Source: Phoronis australis (taxonomy: Eukaryota > Phoronida > Phoronidae). From it: 62,000 nucleotides of DNA. The position numbers were made by a program, and so were the translations under genes. This document shows, in pieces, positions 48,988-61,410 of this stretch. The notes beneath the pieces were generated by a model that was given only the letters and a program-made list of their open reading frames with translations, had not been told where the DNA came from and searched no databases. The DNA lies in NCBI GenBank assembly GCA_002633005.1, contig NMRA01000091.1, positions 889,974 through 951,973 on the forward strand, read 5' to 3'. Within the stretch, counting starts at the first letter, position 1; every line of letters starts with the position of its first letter.

Positions 48988-51900
48988 ATACTTCAGCAAG
49001 AATGCATTTTCGAAGTTGATATCCGGGGTAATTTTCAAAGTGAAGAGTTGAATACGTAAGGCTTAGCCATCGAGATTTGTTTTTGTTTTTCAAAACAAAA
49101 TTCGTACTTATTATATCATAAGCGCATCGTGTACTTGAATGGCTTGAGAATATTTCACATATAGCACAACCATCATAAACTTCATATTACACACACTTGC
49201 TTAAACAAGCCTGTAAACGCACGCAGTTGTTCACGTTACATGCACGACCTATATATTCCTCCTTCCTACTTCTATTTCCGGGTCGAAATGACGTCATAAC
49301 AGTGCCAGACACGTCATCACTAGACACCCGCATAAAAACATTATTTTACTCATACAATACGTCGGGGGTGATTAATAACGTTGCTTCAATTTTGAGAGAA
49401 ATATAAACTAACAGTATATGTACGCGTTTAGGTACATGTATATCCGAAATAAGGTGTTTTCAAAGATTTTCTTGCTTAAGTATCCCACATGCTGGCGCGT
49501 GCGCTTAAGTTTCATTCACAGGTGAAGGTCTCTTTCACTTGTGAAAGTGTATAACTATAGGTCTCGAACACATGGGTTTTTATGAGTTTTACACGTTTTT
49601 AAACTAGATAGCGTAAATTAAGTAGACGTGTGTGCGGGTGCGTGTGTGTATGCATACATACATGCATACATACATACGTAGTTTAGTTCTCAGACTTTTG
49701 TACGCGATTATGCGCCAGCTAAGACAGTACAATGGGTGAATAAATTTGTTTACTCTATTTTCAAATAAATAACGTACAGTTTAATTCCCAGATTGTTTCC
49801 GAGGCTGTCTTCAGCCTTACCAAAATATTACTGTCCAGTTTCCTGAACAGCATATCCCTGACATGGCACTGTTAGTTAGATTAAGAATAACAGCAACGAT
49901 TATCCTAAAATAGTAAATATGCTAATGCAAATTACTACACGAAGTACTTCTAATAACAATAATAATAACAATACTACTACTACTACTACTAATAATAATA
50001 ATAATAATGTAGTAAAATTTCAATGGCAATAATAACTTGCAAACACAACGTGTAAAAAAACATCGAATGGAATATATGTATAACCTCAAGCGAGAAGCTT
50101 GATGACGTCATGATGTACTTTATATATTTTCATTTGCTCTATTTCCGTTTGCTGAAATTTTCTTTGCAATGAAGCGCAAAAAGAAGTTGCCACAAGTATA
50201 TGTCAAACTGCTCGTGTTTTAACACGGGTGATGTCAGTTATAAGCCGAGGCTGTTGCGCAGAGTAACTAGTTTCACGAGGACGAAAGGCCGAGTGAAAAT
50301 ATCCTCAGCGTCAGCAGCTAATGGCACACCGAAATGGAAACACGTGTACTTTGAAATATTTCTATTACATAAGTCCACATATCTTCGCCGACTGAATTTT
50401 CTTTTCCGTGCATTTGTCCTGTCAAGTAATCGTAACCCACGCTACGTTGTTATTGCTCGGCGGGCGCGTCAGGACGTGCGTGGTAGAGAGATTTCATTTA
50501 TATGTACTTTTGAATTAGATTAAAGAATTGAACATTATGTGTTTCCGAAGAATATCTGGAGTAAATAAATACGTAGATAGTTAACTGTATTAATCATGTG
50601 CAATTTGCAGCCTACATTTACAATAGTACGAAGAAGATGACAATGATGATGACAACGGCGGCATTGATGATGAAGAGGACGAGAAATACGATAATGACGA
50701 TGATAATCACATTTCCAAGGAATCTTAGACTCCGAAATTATCTTCTCCATTGCAAACAAAAACGCCAACTTTTCTCTCTCACTTTTTTGGCACGGTATGG
50801 GTCATCGCAAAGAACTCCACATCCATCAATATTTATGAATCAAACTGAGAGCGTTCGCATTATTCGCCTCATCCATCGTTTGACTTTGACGTCAGTTTGG
50901 GCGCATCGTGCCTAATTTTTTGTCGCTCTTGGCGCACAGAGTGTTTTAGGAACTAACATCTGCAGACACGCTCCGAGAGGGACGTTGATCAAATATAATG
51001 CATGCACATGATTCTTGCACACCGCACACATAATGCCAGGCAGATGAAAACGTACGTTGAAAACGAGGCATCATCCCAAACAGAAACTGCTGAGCTCATT
51101 GGTTAGGTTAAAAGACTTCGGTGACGTCAGTCACAAGTTAGTCCCAGACTCAGTCCCATAGTCTGCAGTCGCGACAACACGGAGATACGATACATCGTCG
51201 ATTTTTTCCTCAGAATCTCACGAATGGATAGTCATTACCCAAAGTCGTAGAAAAATATCCAACATTGCATGCTGACTAGAGCAAAAACTTTTCAGCTCAC
51301 TACGCAATCGCATAAGTCTTTAACACCGGTATTGATAAAAAGGTATCATTTGTCTTATTTTTTCTTTGCCGACAAGGCATTCTTGCGTAGGCATTGGCGA
51401 TCGAAATATTCACGTCCATTAGTGAGATGTATTTTTGAATACAGGGACTCACGCCAGTCATCTTTCTTTCGGTCGTCATTAACCTACATCCCCAGAGCCT
51501 TCGTTACCATCTGAAATAGAATTATATCATGTACCAATTTGTTATACGAACACGTAGAATCTGTAATCTGGTATCAGATCCTCTGCACCCCAAACAAGTT
51601 ATTGCCAAATTTAAAAGCAGCATTTCGCCCCTGTTTAGCAGGCTGTCAATGTTGAATTTTTAACTGAAGCGCCAATTCCAAATCCGAAATTTTAGGATTG
51701 ATTAACCCACTAAAATCTAAATCGTTTTCTTGTCTCTTATTGGAACGGAAAGATAATCCTATTATGGCAAGGGATAATACGAGACCAATTTTCGTTTTTA
51801 GCCATCTAATCAGGTGAAATGCAACTTTAACTATTTTTGATTAGATTTCAGAAGGGCGGGCCTTCTTCGCGCCCCCTAAAGACAGTGCCTGAAGCAAACT

Positions 51901-52300
51901 AAGCTAGCGTGAGCTTAGGAGCTAGCGTGAACTTAGGGCCCCGCTAAAAGTTAGAGCCTTGCACAGTCTAGTAGTTAGTCACAGTGGCCTCTCCTTGCAT
52001 CGTGGCCAAGATTTGTGACTATCGTGGTTGGCGGCGAAAATGTGACGACCGGAAAGGTGAAAATTCTGGCGCTTGGGTGAGGAGTAATTCAATGATTGTG
52101 GCTACCAGGGGAGGAGAGGGCAATACAGTGATGATGGGGGTGGTAGCAGAATTCACGGGAGTCTCGTGCTCTGTGTATTACTGTTGTGCAAAAGACTCTA
52201 AGAAACCTCCATGCGACTGTATCTAAATATGCCTAGGCTTTGAATTATTGTATTCCACGCAAGAAATAACATAGATTTCTATTACGAAGTGGGAAAATGT
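48988..52300. other. Intergenic DNA with simple repeats, no firm gene
   Basis: It holds (TG)n/(CATA)n at 49628-49680, (AAT/ACT)n at 49950-50010 and a degenerate GAT-rich stretch at 50636-50705. The reading frame 50200-50523 (plus, 107 codons) has no recognised domain. At 51905-51940 an 18-base unit 'gctagcgtgaRcttagg' is present twice. Confidence 0.4.
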
Positions 52301-52353
52301 CTAAAAGCGTTGGGCGCACACGAACGTCAGTTAAACTGGACACTCATACTTAC

Positions 52354-52467
52354 TGTCGCTGTCGCATGATACAGTCTTTCTGTGATTTCCGACCAACCAA
52401 ACCCAGCCGCCGACACCTGAACTAATTTCAGCACATTGGCTCCTGGCAGGACGACCACCGCGTGTTC
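52354..52467 (-). CDS. Orphan exon, possibly of a ribokinase-like protein
   Basis: An open 114-base segment (38 codons) is bounded by an acceptor (CGTTACAG at 52468 upward) and a consensus donor ACA|GTAAGT, with phase 0 at both ends. It reads EHAVVVLPGANVLKLVQVSA and ends ERLYHATAT. The peptide HAVVVLPGAN resembles the ribokinase (PfkB) segment N-x-IVV-x-PGAN, but the remainder does not follow the family clearly. No neighbouring exon could be placed, so this may be a gene fragment or part of a gene whose other exons I missed. Confidence 0.3.
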
Positions 52468-53744
52468 CTGTAACGATTAACGCGTGAAAACGTCACAGAA
52501 GGCCCTCTATTGGCATCAAAGGCTACTAGTGTCATGTGAGTTTCAAATTCAAGTTTGCACTTGATGGGCTCTACATTCGAGCTACACACGCGAGCAGACA
52601 CTCGAGATCTCGAGTAAAAACTGTTTCCATTACTACACTCGTCGTTGATTATTCAGCAAACACGCATGCGCGCACTTAGGTTCATGCGACGCCTATGCGT
52701 AAAACTGCGCTCATAAATATCCAACGTTATAAACACGTGGCAAAACTCGAAACGTCTATGTAAAACTAAGGCCCAATTTTAATAGCTTGAGTAATTACTG
52801 AGTTATCAGACTCTTCTGCAGAATAGACGTTGGTATGAGTTTCGAATGAACGAATAAAAGTAAAATGCCAAGCAAGGATAAAAAAGAAAGAAAACACGCA
52901 ATCGCCGACACTACATTTGTAATACAAGCACACGTGAAATGTTGACGGAAGCCGATCACCTTAGAGCCAAACACTTGAGGAAAGCTAGACTTTTGGAAAC
53001 AATGATAAATAACGGCAGCTGTGAAAATCGTTCAGGGATAATAAAATCATGATCAAATCACCCTGCGATATTTCAATTTTGGAGGGCCGGTTGATCACTA
53101 ACGTCTCTCAATTACATTCTAGTGACCTCCACGGTCTCCCCAAAATTGGCCCCGTCTAAAACTAAGATTATCCACCCATTAACTTCGTAAAGTTACATTG
53201 ATATCTGGTTAGAGTTGTTTCCACGTGTTGTATTTTCAGACTTTCTATTTCTTCCAATATCGGGCATCAACAGCAGTTAGTGACCATTTCCGATTTTGAT
53301 AACTGGATTTCATTTCTTCTGCTTCCTTAACTCGGTAATTTTCTCTTTGTCACTATTTTTCAGAGAATTAGATAGATCGCTGAGAACTTTTGAACGCTCA
53401 GTGGCCACAATGCTGTTTATATTAAAGAGTCACTTAGTACCTGACATCAGAAGGCCGGGAGGGCATATGAAGTCGCACTTGGCACCACGGGAGTTTATGG
53501 ACCTCCCAGATGGGTGGGAACAATTCCAGCGAGCTGCTCTATTGGTTACCCTGGCATTGATGGGCAGATCGGGAAAGGACTGGCACTCGATTTCTTAAAG
53601 AGAATGTAATTAGTTGACAAACAAATGCGTAGGCAAGAATGAACGTGCACTATAAAGAAAGCAATGAAGAAACATTAATTGGAATTTTGTCTTCGTGTAA
53701 GTGTATCGTCATTTCTCACTATACCCAGGTTCAACTTCGGGTAT

Positions 53745-56700
53745 CTATATCTTAGACATACTAGAGTTTTCTTCACGCATTGAACCTTGATCTGAACTCC
53801 GAGTTTTGTAAAAGACCTTGTGCCGAATGTTAAAATACAAAGGTGGAGTTCTAGGGTCCATACTAGCATCTGTCGAATTAGCTGCAATGTTTCGTTGTTT
53901 ATCTCATAACAACGCTTGCATCCACGCCTTTATGAAACACCGCAGCCGGAATAGATTCTAGTTGTGTAGTCGTCCACAAGAGGCTGGTCAGTACACAGCT
54001 CGATGCAGGTTTCCCGCACACAGAGAGGAAAAATCTCACGTTTGTAATTAACAGCGTAAATATAGCGCACACGGTTAGAAGGAGCCAACAAGAGAGATTT
54101 GTTGATGCCAGGTTTGCAAAAATAAATTTTCATTAGCCACCTAAGTTATCAGCCTAGTCACTCGACTCGCTCGCCCGATTTACGCTAACCACTGCGGTAA
54201 ATGAATTCCAACAAGCGAGACTTGTTCGCCTCCCCGCCTAATGAGGCAAAATCCTCACATTTCCTTTTACCGCAGATGCAAGGTACGAGTTGAGCTCATT
54301 TTCATTCGAGGCACGTGTCTCTTCGTATGCGCTCTCTATTTACCTGGCCAGCGTAAGGCCTCACAGCATGCGGCGACGTGAGCTAAGTGGTCAACTGGTT
54401 TAGTAGGTCGTCAGAACGAATGAAAATTAACTGACAACAATAAATCTCTCTCGCTGCTGTTTACTACAAATTAAGTAATAAGCCAGTCCGCGCTCAGACT
54501 TTGTTACGACTGTGTACTATGCGATCTCCGATAAAAGGGACAACTGAAGTTAAAATTTACTCATCAAACTAGCGTTCACAAATGTAAATAAAAGTTGTGT
54601 ACTCATAGAATTGTTATAATAAAACAGGGAGAAAATGTCAATTGAGTCTCACTTTTTGTGGGTTCAGCGTCCACGTTTGAATTGTTGGAGGCCGCTCTGG
54701 CGAAAAATGTAATGAGTGATGTCCGTGGATTCTGGTTTTGGCGCACAGCTGTTCTAATTTTGCCTTTTACCAGATCAGAAATGTCAGTCGAATCTCTTGG
54801 TTCTGAAGGAGACGACTCGTCGACGACTATTTGTAATAACTTCCGGTCGACGCCAACTTTGAAAGACACCTTTACAGTACCGGTAGAACTCTTGCTGCAA
54901 TATCAGAATGTGATGTCGTGTATTCAACGAAGAGAAATTAACACTGTCATCTAGTAAATTCGAACAAATTGTTGTACTTATTGTGCAAGGGACAATCTAT
55001 TAAGCCTATGATGCAACGTGCTGCATTAATACTGAATTGCTCAACGATAGCTAGAAAAAAGAAGTTTACGTCAAGGTGTTCCTTCCGGTTCAACAACGGC
55101 GGGAAGATCAGCCATGTGGGGTCTGAGCTGCAGGCTCGGAACGTTATGCGTACCTCACTTATAGTCTTCTAACAAGTAACTTCTATCGTTTTATCACCAA
55201 AAAGAAGTTGTTTGCCAACATGGTTGAACTATAATGGAAATCTCTGTGCGCCATAGTGCCTCAATACTTACGTGAAACTTGCCACTTTACAACCTTTCAA
55301 GGCATCTTCGTCTAAATATAGCTTGAAAGTCTTTTTCATCTAAAAATAAATAGTTTATAATGAACTTTCAACTAAATTAATATCACCTGTGAAAGAGTGG
55401 CAGAGACAAATTTTAATGACGAATGTTTGCAAGAAAATTTGTTTATTGCAGTTTTACTTACAGCGTCTTTGCAAACGCTGTCTTCTAACTCCTTGAATTT
55501 TGCACTTGTCTTGTTGCTGAGGTCCGGATCAAATGTTATCTTGTCCAAATCTAACGACACTTTGACTTCCTCGGTTTCTGAAAAACGGAACGTGATCGCC
55601 TTGGTTTGTTAACTTCCACAGTCGTTATTAAAACAGTCCAGCTTTGGGCAACTGTATTGGCGTTCTTACATCTGACGTTAACGAGAACAGGGAAATTATG
55701 GAATGCCAATGTGTTCTTTTGAGAACGCGTACATTGTAATCTGCCACGGTGAAAAAGGATTTCCGACGATCACAAGCTAGGCACTAACATATTTCACTAT
55801 GAGCGAGTACAATGCATGCGTTCTCAAAAGAACACTTTCGATATCTATGCAATTAGCCATTGTTCTGAGCGTGTTCACCAATCGACTTTCGGATTCGCGC
55901 ATGCGTTGTACAACGACCGTTTCGTAACATTCTCCTGACAAGTGCACTGCTTACGAAATGCAAAAGACCTCATTGGCTTTCCATAGAACATAGCAGAAAC
56001 CCATTAGAATGTGTCTGTGAATAAAAACCAAGCATTTTGAAGTCATGAGCAGCACCATCCTTGATTTTTCATGTCGACAATCTACGGAAAACATGTTTTG
56101 TTGTAGCAAGATCTAGTCCAGTATTGAAGGACTGAAGTTTTAAATCCATGTCACAGCTGTTTGAATCATTTCAATGGTACTGGTTTCTGATTTTTTGAAC
56201 GCCGTTAGCTGTAACTAATAACAGGCCAAGACCATGGTTATCTGATATTTTACTACTCAGTATTGTTAGTTGACGACAAAAAGGAGCATGATTCTATGCC
56301 AAACAGAATATTATTATTCATGATACTTGCCAGAAATCTTTCTCAGTTATATACGTACGAGAGTACAATCATGCAAGAGCCATGTGCATTATAAGTTGTA
56401 GGGTGTGTAGAACTCGTGTAGACACTCGACAGAAATGGGCAATTTGTTCTTGGGCAAGTTGCCCTAGGGTAACTTGTAATGTGGAGATGACTATAGTAAT
56501 CACATTAGTTTTGGCCGTAATTTCTACCTGCTATCACTACTTTCATCTTGATATTGATGAAATTACCTGTTGGTGTCGCTATGGTTGTCGTCACTTGCAC
56601 CTGGTTCGGGTCGCGGCCTGTGTTTCGACCCATTAATGCTGAAATCAACAACAGAACAATTCCAACCATTTGTTTTTAGTGAACTAAAAGATGTTGCAAC

Positions 56701-57078
56701 TCCATTTATGTCTGAAAATGGCAACTAGAAAAAAAAATTAAAACGCAGCTCACGTCAATGTTTTCAAAAACATTTAGCCAATATAGTTTGTAAGTCTTTT
56801 GAACTAAAAAGTGAAAATGAAACATTGTCTCGGTCCAAATCCGCCCCTGTACCCCATGATGTACACACACCTGCCAATATTGCAGCGACTACCAATGTCG
56901 CTACTACTGCAAAAGTGAGCCAAGCAAACCGTCTTAAGCGCTTTTTCAACTGCTTTTTCCGCGAACTGTTTTGCTGGGATGTCGTAGAAGCATCATCTGA
57001 CGGAGTGCTCCCATAAACGTTATTTCTTTCAAAGAACGGCCTGCGATTTCCCCCAATGCCTCCATAGGTGCCTCTTCC
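53745..57078 (-). CDS. Type II membrane protein with SEA domain, six exons (first exon missing)
   Basis: Exons 57078-56871, 56638-56567, 55577-55462, 55339-55272, 54894-54653 and 53881-53745 join in consistent phases into 281 codons including the stop. Order: cytosolic Gly/Ser-rich segment (GRGTYGGIGG), basic stop RKKQLKKRLRR, membrane helix FAWLTFAVVATLVVAAILA, Thr-rich stalk (QVQVTTTIATPT), then a SEA domain with KVSLDLDKITFDPDLSN, FKELEDSVCKDA, ALKGCKVASF and TGTVKVSFKVGVD. SEA domains are extracellular and often self-cleave at G-SVVV; here the site reads G-TVKV. A polar C-tail follows. The frame opens before any Met, so the N-terminal exon lies upstream and was not placed. The last exon is the least certain: it has a weak pyrimidine tract and contains a possible donor (GTATGT at 53761). 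No protease domain follows. Confidence 0.8.
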
Positions 57079-59702
57079 CTAAAATGTGACAGCAGAATTA
57101 GATTTAAGTTGAGGACACAATTTCCGTTACATCGAAATTTGAACTTTAGCACATTTTGCGGAACTTCCTAAAGAATTTGCGATATAGGAATTAATTTGAT
57201 TGCAAACACTGCACATTATAAAACTCCATAAGTTTGTGAAACACACAAGGAGGTTAATGCAGAATATTTCACTTCAACATGGCTTGGTCACAACATGTTT
57301 ACTGTTGTAAGCTATCGTCACGAGGTAAACTTATATGTACAAACCAGAAATGGGGTCTTAGATAGAATTGTTCACGCGGCTGCCTCAGCCGGCTATCTTG
57401 ACACCGCAATGATGTCGTATTATACATTGTGACAAGAATTTCAGTGTTTTTATGTGGGCTGTGGTTTTTCTAGAGAAAAGCACAAGTGAATACGCAAAGT
57501 TGAAAAAGCGATGCAAACCTCCACAGAGCCATTTATATTTACATATCAAAGCGACAGCTATTTTATGGGAGGTTCTTTCAAGTTCACCGATAGATGGCAA
57601 AACCAGCACCAATGCCCTAGAAACCACAACTGACTTGTGCCGCGCTAGCGCAACCTCTTGAAAACAAAGCCGTGTCGCTCCCTTCTCCAATGAAAGGGTC
57701 ATTCACTGCTCGACCGTTTCATCAAGTTTTAACTTGGAAAAATGCATCAAGTCATTAAAAACTGACTTTGGTAAGCTACTTCACCTAAAAGTATTAACTA
57801 TGTCAATAAGTAATATTACTAGTTATGAAATTTACCTATCTCCGTTTTGTTACTAATGGAATTATTTCGCTTGACTTCAGGTAAGTTAAAAAATTCAATT
57901 ACAATATAGATTGTTCATAGTTGACGTACTGGCACAAGGTTAACAAAGAGGCGGTTTGAATGCATAATTATTAGCACAATAGCAGGAGGGTCGTAGTCAT
58001 GAATATTTCATTGACGTCAAAAACAGACAGTGCTCAGCAGTGCGACGCGTCGCGAATCAACTTGTTGAACACACGCCGCGACTTTCATGCCTTTGAGACT
58101 GCATACATGTAGTAGTAACTGATTTTCACCTTGAATGAAAGCCACTTTTACAGTTAATTGACTTGTTTTAGTACACATTCGAAGTAACTTAAGTCATTAT
58201 TCCTGTTGATGCCTTCCCAAAGACAGGGAGCACGAGCGAAGAATCTTTATTTTGCATTCTGAAAGACAGGTTGTGATTTCTAACACCTGCACTATTGGAT
58301 AAATTTGACATGAAGGAATCGTGGAGGGTTTTTAAAAATACATAGATGTGTTTCATCGCCGTAACTTTTGCAGTTGTCCTTGTAAACGAAATTCGAAAAT
58401 TGTGTATCAAAAAGTGAAGAAAACATAATTGCTTAAAAGTATCTATCAAAATTAAATTTTGAAAACAAAACTCACTAGATTAGATTGGCTAGAGGGTTGA
58501 TTAAACCAAGTCCAGCTGTTTATAAGACGTTTTACTTCAGTGATTGCTGGGAGAACTCACAACAAATAATTTTAAAAAGTGCATTTGTGTGAATACAAAA
58601 CAATAAGAAAGAAATAGTTGTTTTACATTGATGCGCCTGAAAGACACTCGTAAGTCGTTGAGTTGTGGTTACATGATTGATGATACAAAGGAGGGTGGAG
58701 TGTTTTTTAAGGCGCAATGAACCCTGGTTTGTGGTAAATGAGTGGGACTTTTAAGTTGCTTTTGTCTCACTAATCGGATCTGCCCTGTACAAGATATCAA
58801 ATCCACGTTGTTACTAAACGACCAAAACAGGTTAAGCAAAGTGAATCTCTGGTCACATGTATTGCTGCTCTGGTAAAATTGTATGTCGCGGACGACGAGC
58901 AGATGTCGGCTGTTCGTCAAAATGGGCGCTAACTGGGACTCGCATCTTGAAGATACTTTTATTTTCCTACATGAGTCATATCCAATACGCAATTTCCTAT
59001 TTACAATAGTAACACATCTACCAAAACTTGCATACAAAAAGTAATTTCAAAACCTATTTCAAACATGGGTCAGAATTTTGTCGTTCTCTCATGTCATTGT
59101 CGGTTAGTGGCTCCACAAAGCTCGTCAAACCATCGCTTAGGTAATTAAAAATTGTTAATAGTTTTAAGGTTTTTGCGAGTTATCTCCGTACAGAGTTATT
59201 TTCCGTGGACCGTCAAAGTCTCTTGCAAGACAAACTAGTTCGCGCAAAACCGTGCAAAGTCTCGTAAGTGATAGGTGACTGTTTCTAACCTAGCAAAATG
59301 ACGACTACTTAAATGGTTGGTCGGTGGGGCTGAAATATTGAATTATGGAAAAAAATCATAAATTATGGGATACAATTCCACTTTTTCATAATGTACTCGG
59401 GCACAGACTAATAACCACTCATCATAACTTCGCACAAAAGGAGAACAGAAAATGGCAAGAATAACTTCGAGTTGGACTTGCAGTACAAAGACGAGAAACC
59501 GGCCTAGAAGTTATCTTCGCATTAGTTTAATTGGTGGAGTTTAGAACGGAGCGTCAATTCTTCGTTGCGGCCGGTTTAATGACATTATGGTCTCAGAAAA
59601 CTGATTTTCTGGGATTAACCCCAACGGTGATTCGAGCCTGTAACCCTGGTGCGGAACAGCGATGAATTGCAGAGTATTTTAAGGATATTTAACTGCTACA
59701 GC

Positions 59703-59842
59703 ATGGGCGGCGCACCATAGGGGGATGGGGAGGCATAGCCACAACTTATTTCAGTGATGCACCCTCCATGGTCTATGGGCAGTGCACCACAGGGAGCTGG
59801 GAGGCTATAGCCCCCACTTTTTCTTAGTGCTGCGCCGTCCAT
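59703..59842. repeat. Short element with inverted ends and internal duplication
   Basis: It begins 'atgggcggcgcaccatagggggatgggg' and ends 'agtgctgcgccgtccatg', giving inverted termini GGCGGCGCA/TGCGCCGTCC. The middle is a direct duplication: 'caccatagggggatggggaggcatagcc' resembles 'caccacagggagctgggaggctatagcc', offset by about 72 bases. Confidence 0.6.
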
Positions 59843-59924
59843 GTGCAACCAACGGTCTTGATTTCAACGAATGTCTTTCTGGCAGAAAACGGCGAGAATA
59901 TTCGATTTGGTATAAAAATTTATT

Positions 59925-59947
59925 TATTGATTTATTTATTTATTTAA
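59925..59947. repeat. (TTTA)n microsatellite
   Basis: A short interrupted run of TTTA/TTGA units. No function is implied. Confidence 0.85.
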
Positions 59948-60112
59948 ACGTCTTTAAAAGACTCTGTGACCACTTCAGTGAATGTACTGAATTTCAAGTG
60001 GGCCCAGTGGGAAATAATTACACGAAGTAAAATACAGACAGCTATGTACAACTGGATTGAAAGGATTAATAAAAAACAGTAATTTGAACAAAAACTCAAT
60101 GGATTTTGAAGC

Positions 60113-60985
60113 TCAAGTCACAGTTAATAACTGTACAATGTCCACTCGACTCAGCAACAATCCTAAAAATGCGTTTTCGGCCGTGGAACCGATGTCTCTT
60201 TCACTTTGGTCATCGGAGCTATCTGCATTCAAGTTCTAAAATGTTTACTATTTTGAGGGTAAAATAGGATTTTTTTTCACAGAATTATTTGAAGGTGACT
60301 TGAATTAAATTATTATGATAGTCAATCAGTGAGTCGTTCATGGAAACGCGAATATTGTTTTAGAAATGAACCCAGAACAGTAATTCGTCAATCACAACAC
60401 AATGCATCTGTCACAACTTTGAAATTGGATCAGCTCTCGCTGTCCAAATAGTCACAACAATCTTCAAGTGTGACAATTTGGACCTGTAGACAGAACGTTG
60501 TTAGTCTAAAATGTTACAAATCTTAAACAAATTAGTTTACTATAAAATGTCGGTTTAGTGTGGTTTTCCTTTCCACGACTTAATCTCACCATCGTTCTGT
60601 TAGCATCATTTACAAATTGTTAATCTGTTGTGACGTAATAAGACAAACTGACCACTACTCCACATGTTGGGAAACTAAACTGCTTTCAGGGGTACGACCG
60701 AAAGTGTAGCGAAATGAATTTCGATAAAAGTTGTCATGAACCTATGTTACATTTTTACAGCAGGAAAATCATGGTGAAAATTTCTTAAAATATTTGCAAG
60801 TAATTACGTAATGAATGTATATTTTGATTTTTCATCCTTTGTTATTTTAGGAAGAATATTTAACAAAAAACGAAAGATTATTGTTTCACGAGTCATAATA
60901 AAGTACTCACCAACATGATACAGTCTACCCACTCTGTTTGTTGACCTGTCTTAGTCTCAACATCAGGCACTGCGGATGAATACAT
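60113..60985 (-). CDS. Candidate small gene or 3' exons, unidentified
   Basis: Exon 60985-60911 reads MYSSAVPDVETKTGQQTEWV and on, ending at a consensus TTG|GTGAGT donor in phase 0. Two downstream segments fit it in phase. 60483-60430 (acceptor TCTACAG) reads VQIVTLEDCCDYLDSES then stop. 60235-60113 (acceptor CATTTTAG) reads NLNADSSDDQSERDIGSTAE and on to a stop. They may be alternative last exons. Upstream in the same frame, 61185-61010 is open (CSACWRALLQGNGMRRM) up to a TGA at 61009. So the ATG may be a real start or the whole may be a broken copy. No family was recognised. Confidence 0.25.
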
Positions 60986-61183
60986 GTATGACGTACTGTC
61001 GTGTCCTCAGTTTCTTCGCTTCACTAGCCTTCTGACTTGCAAGTGGAATGCGTTCACTGAGCCGGAACCACACATACGACGCATGCCATTGCCTTGTAGT
61101 AAAGCTCGCCAACATGCGGAACAGACACTACGGAGGTTGTGATCTTGGGTGTTGTCATCCAGCCAGTGTGTATGGGTTACTAT

Positions 61184-61410
61184 CAGGGGCGGAACCAGGA
61201 TTTTGAGTTAGGGGGGCCAAGGCACAGGAATAAGCAGCACTTCGGCAGATGCGCGCGCCCAGCCTAAAATCTGGGGATGCAGGGGTCTTGAATTCTTGGG
61301 TTTGCGGACCTGCTGACTAAAAAAAAATTTAAAAAAATTAAAAAACGGTAAACGGGGTTTATTCAGGGCCTATGCGTTGTTTATTCACCCCCCCCCCCCA
61401 AGANACTGAC
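61184..61410. repeat. Dispersed repeat, 5' portion
   Basis: It begins 'caggggcggaaccaggattttgagttaggggggcc', then 'gcgcgcgcccagcctaaaatctggggatgcaggggtcttgaattcttgggtttgcgga', the latter matching 2-50. It ends in a C-rich run with an ambiguous base at 61404. It complements the 3' portion at 1-236. Confidence 0.75.

Larger units (their letters stand above)
57079..60112. other. Upstream region of the SEA gene
   Basis: The missing first exon(s) should lie here or further right on the minus strand. One candidate is an ATG reading at 58945-58857 (MRVPVSAHFDEQPTSARRPR), but its donor is poor. Its phase fits only if a second acceptor 5 bases inside the exon at 57078 is used. Nothing else coding was seen. 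Confidence 0.35.

Noticed and set aside
50200-50523. 107-codon plus-strand ORF
   Set aside because: No domain, no clear splice partners and ordinary AT-rich context. Insufficient support for a gene.
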